From positions 1-7,250 of the forward strand of contig JAURXE010000134.1 in the NCBI GenBank assembly GCA_030654635.1: 7,250 bases of DNA. The letters are read 5' to 3'. The first letter of the stretch is position 1, and each line of letters opens with the position of its first letter. Below, piece by piece: positions 1-6,017 of the stretch. A model generated the notes under the pieces. It worked only from the letters and a program-made list of their open reading frames with translations, was not told the DNA's origin and searched no databases. This stretch comes from Pseudomonas sp. Lineage in GTDB: Bacteria; Pseudomonadota; Gammaproteobacteria; Pseudomonadales; Pseudomonadaceae. The position numbers were made by a program, and so were the translations under genes.

Positions 1-341
1 CCTCGGCGGCAAAACCAGCCACTGAAAAATCGGCGAGCGATGCGACCGACAAAGACCAAGCCAAGCAGCCAACCGAGCCGGCCAAGGCACAAAATCCAGC
101 CGACCAGCAGTCATCTGCCAAGCCCGCTGAACAACCCGGCAAGGCCCAAGCCGCCGCCCAGGAAAAATCCGCCAAGCAGGCCGACAGCCAAGACCCCGAA
201 GGCACGCCGGCAAAACCTCTGGACACCGAACAACGGCAAGCACTGGAACAATGGCTGCGACAGATCCCCGACGAGCCGGGCGAACTCTTGCGGCGTAAAT
301 TTTGGTACGAACAGCAACAGCGCCAGGAACAATCGCGATGA
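1..341 (+). CDS. VWA/TPR Bat-family protein (BatB/BatC type), C-terminal fragment
   Basis: This is the last 112 codons of a gene that begins before the window; reading runs in frame from base 3 to a TGA at 339-341. The first 73 visible residues are a low-complexity linker rich in Ala, Lys, Gln, Pro, Ser and Asp/Glu, with no fold expected. The last 39 residues form a charged, probably helical tail with the core QWLRQIPDEPGELLRRKF, followed by a Gln/Arg-rich end. A disordered linker and a tail of this kind close the pseudomonad Bat proteins that join a VWA domain, membrane helices and TPR repeats, but none of those domains is visible here. The stop overlaps the start of batD (ATGA), so the two genes are cotranscribed and probably translationally coupled. 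The family is recognised from the tail motif and the batD neighbour; the exact Bat letter is uncertain. Confidence 0.75.
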   Translation, partial: SAAKPATEKSASDATDKDQAKQPTEPAKAQNPADQQSSAKPAEQPGKAQAAAQEKSAKQADSQDPEGTPAKPLDTEQRQALEQWLRQIPDEPGELLRRKFWYEQQQRQEQSR

Positions 342-1996
342 TCCGCCACCGACTCTCACTGCCCTGCACCCTGCTACTCACATTGCTCGCGTTGTTTAGC
401 CTGGCGGCGCAGGCCGCAGGCTTTAGTGCGCGGGTCGACCGCGTGCAATTGAGCGAGGGTGAAACCGTCGAGTTAACCCTTGAGTCCGATGACATTACCT
501 TGTTCGGCAAACCCGATCTCAGCCCGCTGAATGAGCTGTTCGAGCAACTGGGCACCCGGCAACTCAATCAAATCAGCAGCAACAATGGCAATGCCCACTC
601 CACCACCAGCTGGGTCGTTACTCTGCAACCCAAGCAAACCGGCTATGTGGTGATACCGCCGATCAAGCTGGGCGATGTCAGCAGCCAACCGTTAACCCTG
701 CATGTATTAACCGCTGCCAGTCAAAGGGCCCAAGGCAAACTGGCGCCGGTGTTTATCGAGGCCAGCCTCGACCAAGACAGCGTCTATGTGCAGGCCCAGG
801 CGATTCTGACCCTGCGCATTTACCACTCGGTGTCGCTGTATGACGACAGCAGTCTGACGCCGCTGCAAATGACCGATGCGCGCATCGAACAACTCGGCGA
901 GCCACGCACCTACGAGAAACTGCTAAACGGCGTGCGTCATGGCGTCATCGAACTGCGCTACGGCATCTTCCCCCAGCAAAGTGGCGAGCTGAGCATCCCG
1001 GCCCTGCAGTTCAGCGCCACGGTCGCCAGCGCCCGGCAGAACAATGACTTCAGCCCCTTTGACCGCCCCGGTCGACCAACCCGAGTTAACTCGGCACCGA
1101 TCAACCTGCAGGTCAAAGCCAAGCCAGCGCAATACCCTGCCGACGCCGCATGGCTGCCGGCGCGAGCGCTAACTATCAGTGAGGACTGGAGCCCGCAACC
1201 GGACAAGGCCAAGGTCGGCGATTCGCTGACCCGCATCCTCAAACTAAACGCCGAAGGCCTCGCCGCAGCCCAGCTACCACCGCTACCCAGCCAGCCAATT
1301 GCAGGGCTGCGAAACTACCCGGACCAGCCGCAACTGAGCAATAAAATCACTGAGCAGGGCCTGCTCGGCAGTCGCGAGGAGCGCGAAGCCTTGGTGCCCA
1401 ATCGCAGTGGCACAGTCGAATTGCCGGCCATCGACCTGCCGTGGTGGAACACCCAAACCGACACCCTCGAACACTTGAGCCTGCCGGCGCGGCAACTTGA
1501 AGTCGCGGCTAACCAGGCACTGGAGCCGCCAACCAGCAACGAACCACCAGCACTGCTGCCCGTAATTGAAGGGCCGCCCCTGTGGCCTTGGCAGCTCGCC
1601 TGCAGCGTTCTGGTCAGCACCACCCTGCTGGGTTTTGGCCTGTGGTGGCGCGCCCGCCGCCAACCGGCCATTGCCGCCGCCAGCCAAACCGGCCCGAGCC
1701 CGCGCACCCTGCTGGATGATCTGAAACGCGCCTGCCAAAGTAATGAGCCGCAAGCCACCCGCCAAGCCCTGGATGCCTGGGCCCGCCAGCAACCGGAAAC
1801 CCTGGCCGATTTAGCCGCACGATTTTTGCCCCTGTCGGCCGCCCTCGACGGCCTCAACGGCGCGCTCTACAGCGAAACCGGCCAGCTCTGGCAAGGCGAA
1901 GACCTGTGGCGCGCCATCCGCACCCTGCCCGCCGCCGAATCCGTCGGCAGCAGCGCCCAAGAACCTAGCCCGCTACCCCCGCTGTATCCGCGCTAA
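338..1996 (+). CDS. batD: BatD family protein (aerotolerance-type membrane protein)
   Basis: A complete 552-residue protein. The start at 338 is chosen over the in-frame GTG/ATG region at 302 because it gives a clean signal peptide (MIRHR, hydrophobic core about residues 11-24, likely cleavage at AQA/AG near residue 26), overlaps the upstream stop as ATGA, and has a purine-rich CAGGAA about 9 bases before it. Residues about 28-410 are a periplasmic, beta-rich region beginning with the ARVDRVQLSEGETVELTL segment typical of BatD. One membrane helix lies at about residues 415-436 (LWPWQLACSV to LGFGLWW), followed by an Arg-rich stop-transfer (RARRQ) and a cytoplasmic tail of about 110 residues. 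BatD acts with VWA-domain BatA/BatB proteins and a MoxR ATPase at the inner membrane. The name comes from Bacteroides aerotolerance; the molecular role is unresolved, with stress resistance and envelope protein maturation both proposed. It is the last gene of its operon here. Confidence 0.86.
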   Translation: MIRHRLSLPCTLLLTLLALFSLAAQAAGFSARVDRVQLSEGETVELTLESDDITLFGKPDLSPLNELFEQLGTRQLNQISSNNGNAHSTTSWVVTLQPKQTGYVVIPPIKLGDVSSQPLTLHVLTAASQRAQGKLAPVFIEASLDQDSVYVQAQAILTLRIYHSVSLYDDSSLTPLQMTDARIEQLGEPRTYEKLLNGVRHGVIELRYGIFPQQSGELSIPALQFSATVASARQNNDFSPFDRPGRPTRVNSAPINLQVKAKPAQYPADAAWLPARALTISEDWSPQPDKAKVGDSLTRILKLNAEGLAAAQLPPLPSQPIAGLRNYPDQPQLSNKITEQGLLGSREEREALVPNRSGTVELPAIDLPWWNTQTDTLEHLSLPARQLEVAANQALEPPTSNEPPALLPVIEGPPLWPWQLACSVLVSTTLLGFGLWWRARRQPAIAAASQTGPSPRTLLDDLKRACQSNEPQATRQALDAWARQQPETLADLAARFLPLSAALDGLNGALYSETGQLWQGEDLWRAIRTLPAAESVGSSAQEPSPLPPLYPR

Positions 1997-2002
1997 GCCC
2001 GA

Positions 2003-2043
2003 CAGACTTACACCGGCATTCACTGAGAGCCGGTGTGAGTCTG
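2003..2043 (+). terminator. Long hairpin just after batD, no T-tract
   Basis: Arms 2003-2017 and 2029-2043 pair over 15 positions with one G-U and no gaps around an 11-base loop. The hairpin starts 6 bases after the batD stop. No run of T follows (CTGGCAG), so it is not a standard intrinsic terminator. It could protect the 3' end of the bat mRNA, work as a weak terminator, or be a decayed repeat. The pairing is seen directly; the role is inferred. Confidence 0.5.
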
Positions 2044-2142
2044 CTGGCAGAAAGCATCGGTACGTCTACTGTTGCGCCAGATCGCAGCACTTAAACGACG
2101 GACTGTTCGCTCCTCCTGAGTCAGCCCCAGGATTCTGCCTTC

Positions 2143-2193
2143 AACCCATAACGGGGACACAGCCCAAAAATGGCTATGTACCCGTCATGGGTT
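2143..2193. repeat. 51-base near-perfect palindrome, possible REP/MITE-like element
   Basis: Arms 2143-2164 and 2172-2193 (22 bases each) pair at 19 of 22 positions around the 7-base spacer CAAAAAT. The mismatched pairs are 2150/2186, 2156/2180 and 2160/2176. It is too long and symmetrical to be chance and has no T-tract for a terminator. Non-coding palindromes of this size with a GGGGACA-like core are reminiscent of repetitive elements dispersed in gammaproteobacterial intergenic regions. No target-site duplication or transposase was recognised. Confidence 0.6.
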
Positions 2194-2221
2194 AATGGCC
2201 ATCAACCGTGAAAAGCCAACC

Positions 2222-2257
2222 GCAGGATGTGGTGGAGCGCAGCGATACCCATCCTAC
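2222..2257. repeat. REP-like intergenic repeat (AGGATG...CATCCT)
   Basis: The element has 6-base inverted ends AGGATG (2224-2229) and CATCCT (2250-2255) around a body GTGGAGCGCAGCGATACC. On the other strand it reads as the GTAGGATGGGTATCGCTGCG type, recognised from memory as a short repeat present in many copies in pseudomonad and other proteobacterial intergenic regions. The internal pairing is imperfect, so this copy is partly decayed. Copy number in this genome cannot be judged from the window. Confidence 0.6.
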
Positions 2258-2299
2258 AAAGAGCTACGACCCTGCAGTACATAACGGATCTACAGCCAT

Positions 2300-2330
2300 A
2301 AAAAAACCGCAGCCAAGGCTGCGGTTTTTT
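2300..2330. terminator. Bidirectional intrinsic terminator between convergent units
   Basis: A GC-rich stem CCGCAGCC / GGCTGCGG (2307-2314 with 2317-2324) has a 2-base AA loop and is flanked by A7 on the left (2300-2306) and T6 on the right (2325-2330). It therefore has a T-tract on either strand. It lies 17 bases beyond the stop of the RND gene and serves that - strand unit. In the other direction it can stop transcription from the bat operon. Confidence 0.92.
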
Positions 2331-2346
2331 GTGGCACTCGCAAATA

Positions 2347-4722
2347 TCAGTGCGAGAGCAAGGAGCCACCGACTTTACCTGCGAGCTTCTCAGGCTTGAT
2401 CAGGAAGCGTGCCAAGGCCGGCAACAGCCAGATGGCACCGAACATGTTCCACAGCAGCATAAAGGTCAGCATCAGGCCCATGTCCGCTTGAAACTTGATC
2501 GCCGAGAACATCCAGGTGGCCACGCCAATCGCCAGGCACAGACCGGTAAACAGCACCGCTTTACCCGTCGACTTAAGCGTCTGGTAGTAAGCCTCTTGCA
2601 ACGGCAAGCCGGCGCGCAGGAAGCTTTCCAGACGGCTGTAGATATAGATGCCGTAGTCGACACCAATACCCACACCCAAGGCGATTACTGGCAAGGTCGC
2701 AACCTTGACGCCAATTCCGAGGAAGGTCATTAGCGCGTTACCCAGTACCGAGGTCAGCACCAATGGCAAGACGATGCACAGGGTCGCGGCGAATGAGCGG
2801 AAGGTGATCATGCACATGGTCGCCACGCACAGATACACCAGCAGCAAGACGGTGAGCTCAGATTCTTTGATCACCTCGTTGGTGGCCGCTTCAATCCCGG
2901 CATTACCTGCAGCCAGGACAAACTTGCGGTTATCGGTGTCGTGCTCTTTGGCAAACGCCTGCACGGCAGCGACCGCCCGATCAAGGGTTTCCGCCTTGTG
3001 GTCGTTGAGGAACACCAGTACCGGCGCCAAGGAGCAGTCGGTGTTGTACAGGCCGTCCGCACGCGAGATCGAGTTGTTCAACACGTCCTGGTTACGCGAC
3101 AGGGTTTCCCATTTCAGGTTGCCTTCGTTCATGCCCTTGATGACCTGCTTGGAGACAGTCACCAGGGAAATCGCCGACTGCACGCCCGGGGTGTTTTCCA
3201 GGCTCCACATCAGCTCATCGATGGGCGTCAGCGCCTCATGGGTTGAACAACCCTCTGGAGCCGTTTCGACCATCACCACCAACACATCGGAGCTGGTTGA
3301 GTAGTTATTAATGATGAACTTGTTGTCGAGGTTGTAGCGTGACTCGGGACGCAGCTCAGGTGCGCCCTGATCGAGATCACCGATTTTCAGGTCGTGGCCG
3401 TACCAGAGGCCACCACCGAAGGCCATCAAGGCCACCACCACCGAAATCGGCGCCACCACCGGATGGGCAAAGTTCGACAACAAGCGCCAGAACGGCTGCT
3501 CGCTGTTGGCATCCTTCTTACTGCGCGCAATCGCCTTCTTGCTGATGCCCAGGTAGGAAATGGCCACCGGCAGTAGAATCAGGTTGGTGAACACGATCAC
3601 CATCACACCGATCGAGGCACCAATGGCCAGCTCACGGATCACGCCGATATCCATCACCATCAGGGTAATGAAACCCACGGCGTCGGCCAGAATCGCAATC
3701 ATCCCGGGCAGGAACAATTGCCGAAAGGTACGCCGCGCTGCAGTTAGGGCATTTTCAGCATCGCTTGAGTGCTGGGCGATACCGTTGATCTTTTGCACAC
3801 CATGGGAAATACCAATGGCGAAAATCAGAAACGGCACCAACATCGAGTAAGGATCGAGCCCGAAGCCGACCAGGTGCATCAGGCCCAGCTGCCAGACCAC
3901 CGCCACCAGGGTGGTGACCAGCACGCCGATGGTGCTGCGCATGCACCAGGTGAACCAGTAGAGCAGCACCAAGGTGATACCGAAGGCGATGGCGAAGAAC
4001 ATCACCACCATCAGCAAGCCATCAATCAGATCACCCACCTTCTTGGCAAAACCGATGATGTGAATTTTTACATTCGGGTTCTGCAGTTGGAACTTGTCGC
4101 GAATCCGCTCCTCCAGCTGGTGGGAGAACTGCCGGTAGTCCAGCGGCAACAGCGTGCCCTGGTCATTCGGGTCGGGATAGGAGGCCTGCAACGGCACATC
4201 GAGAATGCTCGATTTGAAGTTGTTGGCGACCAAACGGCCAACCTGACCCGACTTGAGAATGTTGTTACGCAGCTCATTTAAGCTATCGGAGGAGCCATTG
4301 TAGGTTTGCGGGATAATCGAACCACCGGTAAAGCCTTCTTCGGTCACCTCGGTCCAGCGCACGTTAGGCGTCCACAGCGACTTCAAGCCCGAACGGTCAA
4401 CACCTGGGATATACAACACTTCGTCGTTGATCTGGCGCAGCGTCTCCATGTATTCCTTGGAGAAAATATCGCCATCCACCGCTTCAACCGAGATCCGTAC
4501 CGTATTGCCCAGACCGGCTAAATCATCGCGGTGTTGCATCATCTTTTGAATGAACGGGTGCTGCAGTGGAATCATCTTCTCGAAACTGGTCGAGGGACGC
4601 ACTTGCAACGCCTGGAAACCTAGAAACAGGGTGACCAACAGGCAGATTAAGATCACTGCCGGGCGGTTATTGAAAATCAGGCGCTCGAGAAATGTCGCCT
4701 TGTCCTGGTGATGCTTACTCAT
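2347..4722 (-). CDS. RND/MMPL-family inner-membrane transporter
   Basis: A complete 791-residue protein with the duplicated RND layout. TM1 is at about residues 21-39, followed by a periplasmic loop (about 40-232) and a block of five helices (about 233-392). TM7 is at about 421-441, followed by a second periplasmic loop (about 442-620) and a second block (about 621-777). The second half carries the MMPL-type motif ALGVGIGVDYGIYIYSR (681-697), with Asp689-Tyr690 as the probable proton-relay site. The equivalent place in the first half reads FAIGISHGVQKI (301-312) with no acidic residue. Two periplasmic cysteines, Cys492 and Cys563, could form a disulfide. Length fits MMPL/HpnN-like exporters of lipidic molecules and is short of the roughly 1,000 residues of AcrB-type drug pumps. 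The start is supported by TAAGG at 4731-4735, 8 bases upstream. It follows the YCF48-like gene by 24 bases, so the two form one operon, and no membrane-fusion protein is encoded nearby. Substrate unknown. Confidence 0.9.
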   Translation of the reverse strand: MSKHHQDKATFLERLIFNNRPAVILICLLVTLFLGFQALQVRPSTSFEKMIPLQHPFIQKMMQHRDDLAGLGNTVRISVEAVDGDIFSKEYMETLRQINDEVLYIPGVDRSGLKSLWTPNVRWTEVTEEGFTGGSIIPQTYNGSSDSLNELRNNILKSGQVGRLVANNFKSSILDVPLQASYPDPNDQGTLLPLDYRQFSHQLEERIRDKFQLQNPNVKIHIIGFAKKVGDLIDGLLMVVMFFAIAFGITLVLLYWFTWCMRSTIGVLVTTLVAVVWQLGLMHLVGFGLDPYSMLVPFLIFAIGISHGVQKINGIAQHSSDAENALTAARRTFRQLFLPGMIAILADAVGFITLMVMDIGVIRELAIGASIGVMVIVFTNLILLPVAISYLGISKKAIARSKKDANSEQPFWRLLSNFAHPVVAPISVVVALMAFGGGLWYGHDLKIGDLDQGAPELRPESRYNLDNKFIINNYSTSSDVLVVMVETAPEGCSTHEALTPIDELMWSLENTPGVQSAISLVTVSKQVIKGMNEGNLKWETLSRNQDVLNNSISRADGLYNTDCSLAPVLVFLNDHKAETLDRAVAAVQAFAKEHDTDNRKFVLAAGNAGIEAATNEVIKESELTVLLLVYLCVATMCMITFRSFAATLCIVLPLVLTSVLGNALMTFLGIGVKVATLPVIALGVGIGVDYGIYIYSRLESFLRAGLPLQEAYYQTLKSTGKAVLFTGLCLAIGVATWMFSAIKFQADMGLMLTFMLLWNMFGAIWLLPALARFLIKPEKLAGKVGGSLLSH

Positions 4723-4730
4723 CGCTAATA

Positions 4731-4735
4731 CCTTA
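4731..4735 (-). promoter_or_regulatory. Ribosome binding site of the RND gene
   Basis: TAAGG on the - strand lies 8 bases before the ATG at 4722. It falls within the 24-base gap after the YCF48-like gene, so translation of the transporter has its own initiation signal and does not need stop-start coupling. Confidence 0.65.
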
Positions 4736-4746
4736 TCGAGCCCGGC

Positions 4747-5829
4747 TTATTGTTGTGGCGCGGCGCCAGTGGACGTTGCGACATGCACACCGCCCTGGCC
4801 TACCAAAATCAAATCACCTTTGTCATCAGCGCTAACGCCGGACAAAGACAAGCGATCCGCACGGTTCAGCACACTGAAACTGTGCCCCTTGTCGGTACTT
4901 TTCAGCACGCTACCACCGTGGCCAACCACCACCACCGAGCCGTCCTTGAGCAAAGCACCATTGGCCAGACCGAAATCCAAGACACCGCTGCTGCTTTTTA
5001 AATCAACTTGCTGCCAGGTCTTGCCAAAATCACTGGAGCGAAACAAATGCCCGCGCAAACCATAGACCAGTACCGAGCCGCTTTCGGTGGTACCAGACAC
5101 ACCAAACAGCGAACCTTCATAAGGCCCGGCCAAGGTTTCCCAAGTCTGCCCCCAGTCGCTAGAGCGGTACATGCTGCCCATTTCGCCAACCGCAAACAGG
5201 CCGGAATCTTTGATCTCGGTGATGCCATTCAGATGCCGCTGATCTTCGTTATCCAGCCGATCGCTCACATCGTCCCATTGCGCGCCACCATCGGTGGTTT
5301 CCAGTAAGACGCCATAAGCACCGACAGCGAAACCGTGTTCGGCATTCTTGAACCAGATATCCAGCAACGGCGCTTCACGCTCTAGGTCGCTAAACTGTTC
5401 AGTCCAGGTCAAACCGCCATCGACAGTGACGAGAATCAGCGAGTCATGGCCGGTCACCCAGCCTTTTTTGTCATCGACAAAAAACACCGAGGTCAGCATT
5501 TGCCGAGTGGGCACCTTGGCTTGCGTCCAAGTAGCACCGTTGTCGTCGGAATAGAGCACATGCCCGCGATCACCCACAGCAACCAAACGGCTGCCAGCTC
5601 GGGTAACATCCAGCAGCAAGCTACTGGCAGCCTTTGGCACCACTAACGAGTACACCGGCGCATCGGCAGCACTTGCGGCCATTACCGGTGCAGCAAACAA
5701 ATTCAGCAGCGACAAGGCGCCGAGCAACGAAACGGCCTTAGCCAGTGGTGACTGGCAGCGCAACGCAGGCATACGCAGCAAAGCTGCATTAAAGCCTGAC
5801 TGGGTGCGCCGCGAAATGGGCTCACGCAT
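4747..5829 (-). CDS. Secreted YCF48-like (BNR/Asp-box) beta-propeller protein
   Basis: A 360-residue protein, predicted to be exported to the periplasm. An N-terminal export signal has its hydrophobic stretch SLLGALSLLNLFAAPVMA at about residues 34-51, with cleavage likely after VMA or ASA. Six Asp-box-like motifs follow at about 94-101 (SDDNGATW), 136-142 (VDGGLTW), 179-185 (TDGGAQW), 224-230 (SDWGQTW), 266-272 (SDFGKTW) and 312-318 (TDKGHSF). Spacing of roughly 42-46 residues marks propeller blades. YCF48/HCF136 proteins assist photosystem II assembly in phototrophs; nothing here suggests photosynthesis, so a scaffold or substrate-handling role beside the RND pump is inferred. The ATG at 5829 is preferred over the longer frame from 5892 because AAGGGGA lies 7 bases upstream and a candidate promoter covers the longer start. 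A start at 5772 would give a shorter signal peptide but lacks a ribosome site. No glycosidase identity is implied by the Asp boxes. Confidence 0.87.
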   Translation of the reverse strand: MREPISRRTQSGFNAALLRMPALRCQSPLAKAVSLLGALSLLNLFAAPVMAASAADAPVYSLVVPKAASSLLLDVTRAGSRLVAVGDRGHVLYSDDNGATWTQAKVPTRQMLTSVFFVDDKKGWVTGHDSLILVTVDGGLTWTEQFSDLEREAPLLDIWFKNAEHGFAVGAYGVLLETTDGGAQWDDVSDRLDNEDQRHLNGITEIKDSGLFAVGEMGSMYRSSDWGQTWETLAGPYEGSLFGVSGTTESGSVLVYGLRGHLFRSSDFGKTWQQVDLKSSSGVLDFGLANGALLKDGSVVVVGHGGSVLKSTDKGHSFSVLNRADRLSLSGVSADDKGDLILVGQGGVHVATSTGAAPQQ

Positions 5830-5836
5830 ACACCTA

Positions 5837-5843
5837 TCCCCTT
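5837..5843 (-). promoter_or_regulatory. Ribosome binding site fixing the start of the YCF48-like gene
   Basis: AAGGGGA on the - strand ends 7 bases before the ATG at 5829. It favours this start over the in-frame ATG at 5892, which would add 21 residues (MLARIGGLLRR...) ahead of the export signal. Confidence 0.65.
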
Positions 5844-5878
5844 GATTATTATCGGAAGCTCTACGAAGTAGGCCGCCT

Positions 5879-5908
5879 ATCCTAGCGAGCAATACAAACC
5901 CCTGACAA
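5879..5908 (-). promoter_or_regulatory. Candidate sigma-70 promoter for the YCF48-RND operon
   Basis: On the - strand, TTGTCA (5903-5908; 5 of 6 matches to TTGACA) is followed after 18 bases by TAGGAT (5879-5884; 4 of 6 matches to TATAAT). An AT-richer stretch (AACAAAACATAA) lies just upstream. The transcript would start near 5872 and leave a leader of about 43 bases before the chosen ATG. It follows directly after the terminator behind the DUF1329 gene, which makes separate initiation plausible. This is a consensus match only. Confidence 0.45.
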
Positions 5909-5971
5909 TCGGCGCGACGTTATGTTTTGTTACCTATCGCCGGCAATTGCATTTTGGTCGACTTATAACGT

Positions 5972-6000
5972 GAAAAGGCCGCTACGAATGAGCGGCCTTT
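5972..6000 (-). terminator. Intrinsic terminator or attenuator after the DUF1329 gene
   Basis: AAAGGCCGCT (5974-5983) and AGCGGCCTTT (5991-6000) pair perfectly over 10 positions around a 7-base loop. On the - strand the stem ends in TTTT followed by CACG, so the T-tract is short. It starts 17 bases after the DUF1329 stop. It would end most transcripts of the upstream gene(s) while allowing some read-through into the YCF48-RND pair, a usual way to set different expression levels within one cluster. Confidence 0.75.
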
Positions 6001-6017
6001 GCACTTAACAGTAACGC

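Larger units (their letters stand above)
1997..2346. other. Non-coding region between convergent operons
   Basis: These 350 bases separate the stop of batD from the stop of the RND gene. They hold the batD-proximal hairpin, the 51-base palindrome, the REP-like repeat and the bidirectional terminator. The stretch 2044-2142 shows nothing recognisable. The only open frame of note, from 2208 on the + strand, reads straight through the REP-like repeat and the terminator and is not a credible gene. Confidence 0.8.

Noticed and set aside
302..337. Longer N-terminus for batD starting at 302
   Set aside because: It would place 12 residues without export character before a good signal peptide and overlap the upstream gene by 40 bases. 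The ATG at 338 has the ATGA junction and a purine-rich site.
1283..1857. Long open frames on the - strand inside batD
   Set aside because: Both overlap conserved batD sequence in high-GC DNA. Their Arg/Gly/Ala-rich translations look like frame shadows and no ribosome site was seen.
2208..2399. Open frame of 63 codons on the + strand
   Set aside because: It is made by translating the REP-like repeat, the terminator and the antisense end of the RND gene. The VVERSDTHPT string is a familiar artefact of that repeat.
3769..4281. 170-codon open frame on the + strand inside the RND gene
   Set aside because: It is antisense to a clearly conserved membrane protein and rich in His and Gln from the reverse reading of membrane codons, with no recognisable domain.
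5830..5892. Extended start of the YCF48-like protein at 5892
   Set aside because: The extra 21 residues come before the ribosome site and overlap the candidate promoter. The shorter form starts at a well-placed AAGGGGA.
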